Origin: Poriferisocius sp965200775
GTDB lineage: Bacteria > Actinomycetota > Acidimicrobiia > Acidimicrobiales > Bin134
Direction: 5' to 3'
NCBI GenBank assembly: GCA_965200775.1
Contig: OZ241383.1
Coordinates: 2,356,001 to 2,420,000 of the forward strand
Length of the DNA stretch: 64,000 nt
The notes under the pieces are model-generated. The model was not told the DNA's origin. It made no database searches and saw only the letters and a list, made by a program, of their open reading frames with translations. Both the position numbers and the translations under genes were made by a program. Below are positions 18,116-25,413 of the stretch, in pieces. Every line of letters begins with the position of its first letter. The first letter of the stretch is position 1.

Positions 18116-19126
18116 ATGCCCACTTTCTCCACTTCCGCCCCAGATGCCCCACTGGGAAGCGGCGACGACCCAGGTGTGGATGCCGTGTTGCTGGTGTCGT
18201 TCGGGGGCCCCGAAGGGCCCGACGACGTGATGCCGTTCCTACGCAACGTGACCAGAGGGCGGGGCGTAAGCGAGGAACGCCTGGCCTCGGTGGCCGAGCA
18301 CTACCACCTGTTCGATGGCATCAGCCCCATCAACCAGTGCAACCGTGATCTGGTTGCCGCTCTGGCTGGTGAGCTGCGTGAGAGGGGGGTGGACATTCCG
18401 GTGTACTGGGGCAACCGCAACTGGACCCCATTGCTGGCCGACACCCTGGCTCAAATGCGAGACGACGGCATCAGCCGAGCCGCCGGGTTCGTGACCTCTG
18501 CCTTCGGCTCATACTCCGGCTGTCGCCAGTACGCCGAGGACATCGAACGGGCCCGGGCCGCTGTGGGGTCGGACGCCCCCATCATCGACAAGCTCGGCCC
18601 CTTCTGGCATGAGGAGGGCTTCTGGTCGGTGATGGCCGACAGCCTGGCCGAGGCCCTAGGGCACGAACCGGATGCCCATGTGGTGTTCACAGCGCACTCC
18701 GTGCCCCACGCAATGGCGGCCACCGCTCCCTACGAGGCCCAACTGGATCAGGCTTGCCGCCTGGTGGCCGAACGCTCGGGGGCCAGGCATTGGACGCTGG
18801 CCTACCAGAGCCGCAGCGGGCCACCGCAGGTTCCGTGGCTGGAACCCGACATCGGCGCCGAGCTGGACCGGTTGGCCGGTGCCGGCACCGGCTCGGTGAT
18901 CGTGGTGCCCATCGGGTTTGTGGCCGACCACATGGAGGTGATCTACGACCTCGACACCGAGGCCCGTCGGCGGGCCGGCGACCTGGGGTTGCGGTTCACC
19001 CGAGTTCCCACCGTCGGTACCCACCCGGCGTTTGTGTCCATGATCGCCGACCTGGTCCTAGCCCCACCACCACCGCCCTGCCCCGCCGACTGCTGCGGCT
19101 ACAACCCGCGCCCAACCCCCGCTTGA
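18116..19126 (+). CDS. hemH: Ferrochelatase (coproporphyrin/protoporphyrin type) with four candidate Fe-S cysteines
   Basis: 336 residues; inserts iron into the porphyrin at the end of haem synthesis. The catalytic His lies in FTAHSVPHAM (H194) and the partner acid in HMEVIYDLD (E274). Four cysteines, C136 (SYSGCRQY) and C322, C326, C327 (CPADCC), match the arrangement of 2Fe-2S-binding ferrochelatases such as the mycobacterial enzyme. In actinobacteria the substrate is usually coproporphyrin III. The start at 18116 follows GAAA without a clear Shine-Dalgarno. The open frame extends far upstream but that part is antisense to the transglycosylase. The 3' end, including the CC motif and stop, is copied in a tandem repeat. 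Confidence 0.95.
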   Translation: MPTFSTSAPDAPLGSGDDPGVDAVLLVSFGGPEGPDDVMPFLRNVTRGRGVSEERLASVAEHYHLFDGISPINQCNRDLVAALAGELRERGVDIPVYWGNRNWTPLLADTLAQMRDDGISRAAGFVTSAFGSYSGCRQYAEDIERARAAVGSDAPIIDKLGPFWHEEGFWSVMADSLAEALGHEPDAHVVFTAHSVPHAMAATAPYEAQLDQACRLVAERSGARHWTLAYQSRSGPPQVPWLEPDIGAELDRLAGAGTGSVIVVPIGFVADHMEVIYDLDTEARRRAGDLGLRFTRVPTVGTHPAFVSMIADLVLAPPPPPCPADCCGYNPRPTPA

Positions 19127-19254
19127 GCGCTACCCGCCGACTGCTGCGGCTACAACCCGCGCCCAACCCCCGCTTGAGCGCTACCCGCCGACTGCTGCGG
19201 CTACAACCCGCGCCCAACCCCCGCTTGAGCGCTACCCGCCGACTGCTGCGGCTA
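19082..19254 (+). repeat. 51-bp tandem repeat copying the 3' end of the ferrochelatase gene
   Basis: Three complete 51-base copies plus a 17-base partial copy. Unit starts are at 19085, 19136, 19187 and 19238. The first copy is the true gene end and encodes ADCCGYNPRPTPA-stop; each later copy repeats the same codons and TGA. The copies are essentially identical. As 51 is a multiple of three, all copies stay in the ferrochelatase frame, separated by TGA codons at 19124, 19175 and 19226. The frame closes with TAG at 19262-19264. Confidence 0.97.
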
Positions 19255-19258
19255 TGAG

Positions 19259-19280
19259 GAGTAGCTTCTCGGAGCTACTC
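19259..19280. terminator. Short hairpin between convergent genes
   Basis: An 8-base perfect stem (GAGTAGCT at 19259-19266, AGCTACTC at 19273-19280) with a 6-base loop. It sits between the ferrochelatase repeat block and the convergent AIM24 gene and covers the latter's stop codon. There is no U-tract, so a bidirectional terminator is only a possibility. Confidence 0.35.
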
Positions 19281-19958
19281 GCGACTGCCGATCTCGGTGT
19301 TGATCCAGGCGATGAGCTGTTGCTGGTTGCGGGTCTGGGTCAAGATGTCGCCGGGGCCGGTGAAGTGGAACACAAAGCCCTCGCCCGACTTCATGGACTG
19401 GATGGAGCGGCCCTCCACGGCTCGGCGCAGCTCGTACTGAACGGTGTCGGGGAAGGCCAGCATGTGGCTGGTGTCCACCACCACGGTCTCGCCGGCGGCC
19501 AGCGAGATCACGTCGATGGCCCCGTAGGAAGCCACCACCACCTTGCCGGTTCCCTCGGCGTGGACCATGAACCCGCCTTCGCCTCCGATCATCGACTTGA
19601 ACCCGCTCCACTTGGTGTCCACCACAACCGAGGAGTCGGAAGCCAGCCAGTTTCCCCGCTCGATTACCCACGACTGCGAGCCGTCCAGTTCGATCACACG
19701 AAGATCACCGGGCAGCTTGGCGGCCACATCCACCCAACCGCCCTCGGCGGGAGCCGTAAAGGTGGACAGGAACAGGGACTCGCCGCCCAAAACGCTCCGC
19801 TTGAGCCCCTTGAGTAGGCCGCCCTCCATCTTCGCCTCGAGCGACATCCCGGCTGAATGGGCAGACATGGCCCCGGCCTCGACTTTTACGTCTTCACCGC
19901 CGCCCAGGATGCACCGGGCCACCGCGAAGCTTGGAGCATGACGAATCTCTACCTGCAT
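19275..19958 (-). CDS. AIM24/TIGR00266 family protein
   Basis: 227 residues of mostly beta structure. The family signature is visible in SGMSLEAKM-like text (AGMSLEAKMEGG), GGESLFLSTFTAPAEGG and GGEGGFMVHAEGTGKVVVASYG, repeated hairpins of the tryptophan-RNA-binding-attenuator-like fold. The function of the bacterial proteins is not established. The start is the internal ATG giving MQVEIRHAPSF; the nine upstream residues of the open frame are not family-like. Convergent with ferrochelatase and co-directional with the acyl-CoA ligase upstream. Confidence 0.88.
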   Translation of the reverse strand: MQVEIRHAPSFAVARCILGGGEDVKVEAGAMSAHSAGMSLEAKMEGGLLKGLKRSVLGGESLFLSTFTAPAEGGWVDVAAKLPGDLRVIELDGSQSWVIERGNWLASDSSVVVDTKWSGFKSMIGGEGGFMVHAEGTGKVVVASYGAIDVISLAAGETVVVDTSHMLAFPDTVQYELRRAVEGRSIQSMKSGEGFVFHFTGPGDILTQTRNQQQLIAWINTEIGSRE

Positions 19959-20028
19959 GGCGGGAAGCCTAACTGCCGTCACCAATGAACTGGCGCGGGC
20001 AAGAGAGGAACCCGCTGCGCTCCCTCGA

Positions 20029-21597
20029 TTACCCGATGTTCTTGTCCCGGCCCTCCCAGTACGGGGCTCGCAGCTCCCGCTTCAGCACCTTCATGGCCCC
20101 CGACAGAGGCAGCGGCTCGGCTCGGAACTCCACCGACTTGGGAACCTTGTACCCGGCGATGGACTGGCGGGCGTGCTCGCACACCTCCTCCTCGGTCAGC
20201 TCGCTACCCGGCGCGGGCACCACCACCGCATGGACGGCCTCGCCCCACACCGGGTCGGGAATGCCAATCACCGCCACCTGGGCCACTCCGGGATGGGTGG
20301 AGATGGCGCTCTCCACCTCTGAGGAGTACACGTTCTCACCCCCGCTGACGATCATGTCCTTCACTCGGTCCACCAGGAACAGGTACCCGTCTTCGTCGAG
20401 GTATCCGGCATCGCCGGTGTGGTACCACCCGTCCCGGAACACCTCGGCGGTGGCCTCGGGCTTGTTCCAATACTCCTGCATGTAGTTGCCACCTCGGGCG
20501 CACACCTCGCCGATCTTCCCGTTGGGCAACACGTTGCCGTCCTCGTCCTGAATGCACACGTTTACCCCGAGCACCGCCCGACCCACCGACCGCAGCCTGG
20601 GGCTGCCGGCCACATGGTCTTCGGGGGAAAGGAACGTGAGGATCGACGAGCACTCGGTCATCCCGTACCCCTGCATCAGCTCCACGTCGGGCAGGTGCTC
20701 CAGCAGATGGTTCAAAACAGCCTCGGGCATCGGCGAGGCGCCGTAAACCAGGCTGCGCAGGGAGGCCAGACGCTCGGGACGGTATTCCGGGTGCTGGATG
20801 CACATCCCGATCATGGTGGGCACCATCACCGTCTGGGTTACGTCCTCGGCTTCGATGAGGTTCATCACCCCGGCAGGGTCGAAAGCGGGGATGGTCACCA
20901 TCTTTGAGCCGGTGGCGGGAATGGCCAGAAGGCTGGCCATGGAGGCGGCGTGGAACAGTGGGGTCTGGCTCAGGAACACCTCGTCGTCGGCCAGGCCGCC
21001 CAACCCGATGGCCACGTGGTAGAGGTTCAACATCTCGGCCCGCTGTTGCACCACCACCCCCTTGGGCAACCCGGTGGTACCCCCGGTGTACATGAGCACG
21101 ACCGGATCGTCTTCCTCGGGCTCCGCCGGGGTAGCGGTATCTCCGGCGGCCACCAGATCCTCGTAGGCCACATCGTGGGGCACGTCGCCCGAGCCGATGA
21201 GCACCACGGTGCGAACCGGGCTGTCGCCCACCGTCGCCATGGCCTGGGCAAACAGTTCGGCGAAGAAGGCATCGACAAACACCACCTCGGTGCCCGAATC
21301 CCGCACGATGTAGTCGAGTTCCGGCCCGGCCAATCGCAGGTTCAGAGGGTTGATGACCCCGGCGCCCAAATAGCAGGCGTGGTACAGCTCCAGGTAGGAG
21401 GCGCTGTTGAGGGACATGATGGCCACCCGGTCACCCCGCTCAACTCCCAGTTCGCTGCCGATGGCGTTGGCGAGGCGGGTGACCCGTTCGCCGTGGGACG
21501 CAAAGCTCGCCCGGTAGCTTCCATCGACCACGGCTTCCCTGTCGCCGTTCCGTTCCACAGCCGGATAAAACAGCCGGTGATAGACAAGTTCCTTCAT
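20029..21597 (-). CDS. Acyl-CoA synthetase / AMP-dependent ligase
   Basis: 522 residues, ANL superfamily. The P-loop-like motif MYTGGTTGLPKGVV, the adenylate motif GYGMTECSS, WYHTGDAGYLDEDGYLFLVDRVKDMIVSGGENVYSSEVE and the terminal lysine region SGAMKVLKRELR are all present, so the enzyme should be active. It probably activates a fatty or carboxylic acid to its CoA ester; chain preference cannot be read. ATG at 21597 (MKELVYHRLFYP) is preferred over the 7-residue-longer frame. Divergent from an SDR gene, with which it may share substrates. Confidence 0.92.
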   Translation of the reverse strand: MKELVYHRLFYPAVERNGDREAVVDGSYRASFASHGERVTRLANAIGSELGVERGDRVAIMSLNSASYLELYHACYLGAGVINPLNLRLAGPELDYIVRDSGTEVVFVDAFFAELFAQAMATVGDSPVRTVVLIGSGDVPHDVAYEDLVAAGDTATPAEPEEDDPVVLMYTGGTTGLPKGVVVQQRAEMLNLYHVAIGLGGLADDEVFLSQTPLFHAASMASLLAIPATGSKMVTIPAFDPAGVMNLIEAEDVTQTVMVPTMIGMCIQHPEYRPERLASLRSLVYGASPMPEAVLNHLLEHLPDVELMQGYGMTECSSILTFLSPEDHVAGSPRLRSVGRAVLGVNVCIQDEDGNVLPNGKIGEVCARGGNYMQEYWNKPEATAEVFRDGWYHTGDAGYLDEDGYLFLVDRVKDMIVSGGENVYSSEVESAISTHPGVAQVAVIGIPDPVWGEAVHAVVVPAPGSELTEEEVCEHARQSIAGYKVPKSVEFRAEPLPLSGAMKVLKRELRAPYWEGRDKNIG

Positions 21598-21767
21598 GGG
21601 ACAACCGTAGCGCGACAAGGTGACATTGAGATCAAGCTCCCGGTGCGACAGCTGAGCAAGCGGCCGGCGACTTCGGGCCGGCCCAATGGCCGGGAAACAT
21701 CAAGATCAAGACCTTGATCCGGCGGCTGGACAAGCAGCAGCGCCACTGGACAGGGCAGACTACGGCC

Positions 21768-22694
21768 ATGGGTGATCGACCAGTAGCGTTCGTGACCGGG
21801 GCCAGCCGGGGGATCGGGAAAGCCTGCTCCGTCCATTTGGCCACCGCCGGGTTCGATGTGGCCGTTTCGGCCCGAACCGTGCAGGAGGGCGAGCAGCGGG
21901 AGCATTCGTCCACCGTCAAGCAGTCGGACACGTCCCCGTTGCCCGGCAGCCTGTCGGCCACCGCTGCTTTGGTGAACGAGGCCGGAGGCCAGGCGCTGGT
22001 CGTGGCCGCCGACCTGCTCGACGACACCTCCCTGGGCGCTGCGGCTGCCACGGTGCTGGAGCGCTGGGGCCGGGTGGACGTGCTGGTGAACAACGGGCGC
22101 TACATCGGTCCGGGCCACATGGACCGCCTTCTGGAAACCCCCATCGAGCTGCTCGACCGCCATCTTCGAGCCAACTGCCTGGCCCCGCTGGTGCTCACCA
22201 AGGCCTTCCTGCCCCAGATGATCGAGCGGGGCTTAGGCACCATCGTGAACATCACTTCGGCGGCCGGCTACGCCGACCCCACCCAGGCGGCCGGGGCCGG
22301 AGGTTGGGGCATGGGCTATGGCATCAGCAAGGGGGCTTTCCACCGGGTGGCCGGGTTCCTGGCCGTGGAGCACGGCGACGCAGGCATCAACGCCTTCAAC
22401 GTGCAGCCGGGCTACATATCCACCGAGCGCATCGCCCAGGACATGGCCAAGTTCGGTTTCGAGGACAACGGCCAACCACCCGATGTGATCGGAGCGGTGG
22501 TGGCGTGGCTGGCCACCAGCCCCGAGGCTCGGGAACTGAACGGAGCCAACGTGGAGGCCCAGTTCTTCTGCCACGAACGGGGCCTACTTCCCGGATGGGA
22601 CGGTCCCGAGCCCAACACTGCGGCCATCCGCTACGACTTGAGCGGTGCCATCCTGGCCGACTTTGAAGAGCAGCTCCTGGCCGACCAAACGTAG
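21768..22694 (+). CDS. Short-chain dehydrogenase/reductase
   Basis: 308 residues, Rossmann fold. The cofactor motif TGASRGIG is at residues 10-17, followed by an NNG variant of NNAG. The catalytic Ser lies in NITSAAGYAD and the Tyr/Lys in YGISK. An insert of about 25 residues after the second strand (EHSSTVKQSDTSPLPGS) is longer than usual. The substrate is probably an acyl or hydroxyacyl compound, inferred from the divergent acyl-CoA ligase. The stop codon and last 13 codons form the first copy of a 41-base tandem repeat. Confidence 0.9.
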   Translation: MGDRPVAFVTGASRGIGKACSVHLATAGFDVAVSARTVQEGEQREHSSTVKQSDTSPLPGSLSATAALVNEAGGQALVVAADLLDDTSLGAAAATVLERWGRVDVLVNNGRYIGPGHMDRLLETPIELLDRHLRANCLAPLVLTKAFLPQMIERGLGTIVNITSAAGYADPTQAAGAGGWGMGYGISKGAFHRVAGFLAVEHGDAGINAFNVQPGYISTERIAQDMAKFGFEDNGQPPDVIGAVVAWLATSPEARELNGANVEAQFFCHERGLLPGWDGPEPNTAAIRYDLSGAILADFEEQLLADQT

Positions 22695-22788
22695 AGGCCG
22701 ACTATGAAGAGCAGCTCCTGGCCGACCAAACGTAGAGGCCAATTATGAAGAGCAGCTCCTGGCCGACCAAACGTAGAGGCCAATTATG
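22655..22788 (+). repeat. 41-bp tandem repeat spanning the SDR stop codon to the GT2 start codon
   Basis: Three full copies start at 22655, 22696 and 22737; an 11-base fourth copy begins at 22778 and includes the ATG of the next gene. Copy 1 is the end of the SDR gene. Copies differ only at the GACTTT/GACTAT/AATTAT positions. As 41 is not a multiple of three, each copy is read in a new frame. Confidence 0.97.
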
Positions 22789-22789
22789 A
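22704..22789 (+). other. Two possible ATGA-coupled 14-codon mini-ORFs created by the repeat
   Basis: Copies 2 and 3 of the 41-base unit each contain the same frame, MKSSSWPTKRRGQL followed by TGA. The first runs 22704-22748 and the second 22745-22789. The stop of the first overlaps the ATG of the second (ATGA at 22745-22748). The stop of the second overlaps the ATG of the GT2 gene (ATGA at 22786-22789). Whether they are translated is unknown; there is no convincing Shine-Dalgarno except GTAGAGG about ten bases before each ATG. Confidence 0.3.
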
Positions 22790-23538
22790 GTGACGAACAC
22801 GTGGGCGGGGCGGGTAATGCGACCTTGGATCTGTGCGTGGTCATGCCGGTGTACAACGAGGAGGAGATTGTCGGACAGGCCGTCGAGAGCTGGCTCGATG
22901 TGCTTGACGGGCTGGGGATTCGCTACGAACTGGTGGCCATCGTGGACGGGGCCACCGACGACAGCGAGCAGGTGCTCCGCTCGGTGGCAGAAAGCCGCTC
23001 GGGGCTGGTGGTAGACGCCAAACCCAACAGTGGCCACGGGCCCACCATCCTGCGGGGCTACCGCCGTGGGGTAGCCACCGCCGAGTGGGTGTTCCAGGTC
23101 GACTCCGACGATGAGATGCCTGCTGCCTCGTTCGGCCAACTGTGGGACCTCCGCCACGATCATGACGCCGTTATCGGCATCCGCGACAGCAGGCTCCAGT
23201 CGCCGGGGCGTCGTGCTATCAGCCTCGGGGCCAAGCTCACCACCCGGATCGCTTTCGGCTGCCGCCTCTCAGACGTGAACTGCCCCTACCGCCTGATGCG
23301 GTCCAGCACGCTGGGGCCGTTGCTGGAGCACATCCCCAACGACACCTTCGCTCCCAACGTGGTCATCTCCGGGATGCTGTCCCGATCCGGGGCCCGACTG
23401 GCCGAGGTTCCGGTGCCCCACCACACCCGAACCACCGGACAGGTCTCCATCCTGGGGATGCGAGCCGTGCGGGCCGCCCTCCGCTCCCTAGCCCAAACCG
23501 TTCGCCTCAGCCGGGTTCGCGTCCCCAAAGTTTCGTAG
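22786..23538 (+). CDS. Family 2 glycosyltransferase (DPM1-like)
   Basis: 250 residues, GT-A fold. CVVMPVYNEEEIV opens the nucleotide-binding half. The metal-binding acidic motif is DSDDE (D106-D109), and the acceptor region includes DVNCPYRLMRSS. No membrane helix is visible, so it is cytosolic or peripheral. Relatives move mannose or glucose from a nucleotide sugar to polyprenyl phosphate, which could supply the GT-C proteins encoded at 13-17 kb (inference). The start codon lies inside the last part of the 41-base repeat. Confidence 0.9.
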   Translation: MSDEHVGGAGNATLDLCVVMPVYNEEEIVGQAVESWLDVLDGLGIRYELVAIVDGATDDSEQVLRSVAESRSGLVVDAKPNSGHGPTILRGYRRGVATAEWVFQVDSDDEMPAASFGQLWDLRHDHDAVIGIRDSRLQSPGRRAISLGAKLTTRIAFGCRLSDVNCPYRLMRSSTLGPLLEHIPNDTFAPNVVISGMLSRSGARLAEVPVPHHTRTTGQVSILGMRAVRAALRSLAQTVRLSRVRVPKVS

Positions 23539-23601
23539 GGGCTGCCCAGGCCCATCCACCCACCTGCCCTTTGCCGCCCGCTTCGCTCCGTCTGTGCGCG
23601 C

Positions 23602-24777
23602 TCACCGGAAGGTGCGGGCCACGTACTCGTCGAACATGGGAACGGTGAATGCAACCTCGCCCCAGCGGGGGGAGTAGATGAGCCCCCGCTTGATCAGAGC
23701 GTCGCGGATTGGTCCGACTTGTGTGGTGGTCTTGCCCATGGCCTCAGCTACGTCGCTTGAGACGCAAGGAACGGGACCGAAGCCGGCCATCGCCCGCAAG
23801 TACCGGCGCTCGCTGTTGTTCGCCCGGTCGAGGCGGGCGCGGAAGAACCCGGTGTCCAGCTCATCTGCAACCACGGGTCCGGCTCTTTCCACATCGTCGA
23901 TGTCGATCACCTCTGAGTCTTCTGCCGTGTTCCATGCCTGCTTCCCGAACTCCTGCAGGAAGTAGGGATATCCCTGGGTGAGGTCGAAGACCCGGTTCAA
24001 CGCTTCCGGTGTCCAGGAAACGCCTTCTGCTTGGGCTGGGAGGCTCAGCGCCACTCGGGCATCATCGGCAGGCAAAGAGCCAACCTCGGCAAAGTCGAAC
24101 AGCCGTTCGGCATATGACTTGGCCTCGCCGGCCAGACCAGGCAGCGAGGGCAGGCCGGCTCCGGCGATCATGAACGGAAGCTGCTCCTGACTTACTCGGT
24201 GCAGCCCGATAATCAGATCTGCCAAATCGTCCCGGGACAGGTACTGCATCTCGTCGATCGTCACCAGCACGCCGGTACCGTCTTGCCTGGCAATTCTGCC
24301 GACCTCGATGAACACCTCCGCTAGGTCGTCGGACAAGATGCCTGTGTCAGCCCACCCTGCCAGCACGTCAATTTCTCCGGTGACCGTTGTAGTGGTGTCG
24401 GGAATCTGGTAGCGGACCTTGAAGGCTGACAGCAGGCCCAGCGCTTTGCGCGCTCGGTCCTTGAGGCGCTCACGTGTACTCAGCCTCAATAGCGTGCGAC
24501 GGCCAACAGAAGCGACCACCTCCCGAAGCGACGTGTCGTCGGTAGCCTCGACCTGATCGTGGATCCATCCGTGACCCTCAGCGATTCGCCCGAACTCCCG
24601 CAGCAGCACGGTCTTGCCCACCCCCCTCAACCCGGTGAGCAACCAGCTCTTGGCGTGGCGTCCCAGCCCAAGTCGTTGCACGGCCACATCGAAGTGGTCG
24701 AGCTCGCGGTCTCTGCCGGCCAGCTCGGTGGGAGGGTTACCCGCGCCGGGGTTGTAGGGATTGCGTACCGGGTCCAC
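23602..24777 (-). CDS. Solitary AAA/STAND-like ATPase with winged-helix-like C-terminus
   Basis: 391 residues. Walker A GLRGVGKT is at residues 49-56 and Walker B is VLVTIDEMQYL. QGYPYFLQEFGKQAW and the final 90 residues (SSDVAEAMGKTTTQVGPIRDALIKRGLIY) look like an arginine-finger/lid region and a winged helix, as in Orc1/Cdc6-like and MNS-type ATPases. No obvious partner effector is present. The gene stands alone between core genes, behind an A/T-rich palindrome. The GTG start lies seven bases after a TATACT -10, implying a leaderless mRNA. Role unknown; defence, mobile-element or regulatory functions are all possible. Confidence 0.9.
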   Translation of the reverse strand: MDPVRNPYNPGAGNPPTELAGRDRELDHFDVAVQRLGLGRHAKSWLLTGLRGVGKTVLLREFGRIAEGHGWIHDQVEATDDTSLREVVASVGRRTLLRLSTRERLKDRARKALGLLSAFKVRYQIPDTTTTVTGEIDVLAGWADTGILSDDLAEVFIEVGRIARQDGTGVLVTIDEMQYLSRDDLADLIIGLHRVSQEQLPFMIAGAGLPSLPGLAGEAKSYAERLFDFAEVGSLPADDARVALSLPAQAEGVSWTPEALNRVFDLTQGYPYFLQEFGKQAWNTAEDSEVIDIDDVERAGPVVADELDTGFFRARLDRANNSERRYLRAMAGFGPVPCVSSDVAEAMGKTTTQVGPIRDALIKRGLIYSPRWGEVAFTVPMFDEYVARTFR

Positions 24778-24784
24778 TCGGGAA

Positions 24785-24843
24785 AGTATAACAGTTTGCG
24801 GTATTTATAGCTGTTTTAGCTAAAAATGTCGCAAACTCTTATA
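24785..24843 (-). promoter_or_regulatory. 57-bp A/T-rich palindrome overlapping an extended -10 promoter
   Basis: Outer arms of 14 bases (24787-24800 and 24830-24843) match at 13 of 14. Inner arms of 10 bases (ATTTATAGCT and AGCTAAAAAT) match at 9 of 10 around a GTTTT loop. On the minus strand the outer edge contains TGTTATACT, an extended -10 (hexamer 24790-24785), followed after seven bases by the ATPase GTG. The likely reading is an operator over the promoter; an end of a mobile element is the main alternative. Confidence 0.65.
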
Positions 24844-24922
24844 AATTGACATATCCCCTGGTCACAGGCCCCGCGCCGCATTACTGCATGCACCGGGGTT
24901 CTTCAGGGCTTCAGCGCCGCCG

Positions 24923-25153
24923 TTGCGCAAGTTTGTTTGCTTGCGGCCCGGCGAGTCCAACGGCGGGCCCACCGACCTCGACAACCTCGTGATGGTGTGT
25001 ACCCGATGCCACCACAACATCCACGACCACCACTGGGAAGTCCACCAAGACTCAGACGGCCGCTACACGGTACAACCGCCGCCCGACCCGTTCCCCGACA
25101 CCGGCACCAACAACTACCAGCCCGCCCAACACAACCCCATCCTCAGAAACTGA
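24923..25153 (+). pseudogene. Remnant of an HNH endonuclease (DUF222/13E12-type C-terminus)
   Basis: The peptide contains NGGPTDLDNLVMVCTRCHHNI followed by HDHHWEV, the second half of an HNH motif as found at the end of actinobacterial DUF222-HNH proteins (REP13E12-like). The first Cys pair/His part of the HNH and the whole DUF222 domain are missing, and nothing upstream restores them. The C-terminal tail (PPPDPFPDTGTNN) also fits the family. It is a decayed leftover rather than a working gene; it lies just beyond the palindrome of the ATPase. Confidence 0.65.
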
Positions 25154-25413
25154 CCGCCCAAAACCCGACCATCACGTCGAGCACCTCACCTAGAGGCACC
25201 GGCAACCACAACGGCAACGGCTTCGAGACGACCGAGCAAGGTGACCCGAGGTCCCGACCTGCTTCCGCCATCGGGCACACCCAACGCCCAAGATTCCAAC
25301 GGTGCCGCCCCAGGCAAGCTGCTGATTTACCCATAACCGTCGCAGCCAGCGGGTACCGTCTAATCGGACCCTCATTTGGGCCCTGAGCACCCCAACGGAA
25401 CCCCAAAACCACC
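25154..25413. other. Non-coding spacer before parC
   Basis: About 260 bases between the HNH remnant and parC with no recognisable gene, repeat or RNA. It presumably holds the parC-parE promoter; the A/T-richest part is around 25322-25335, but I see no convincing -35/-10 pair. Confidence 0.4.

Noticed and set aside
24845..24850. TTGACA as a plus-strand -35 for the HNH remnant
   Set aside because: No -10-like hexamer lies 16-19 bases downstream; the region falls into GC-rich sequence.
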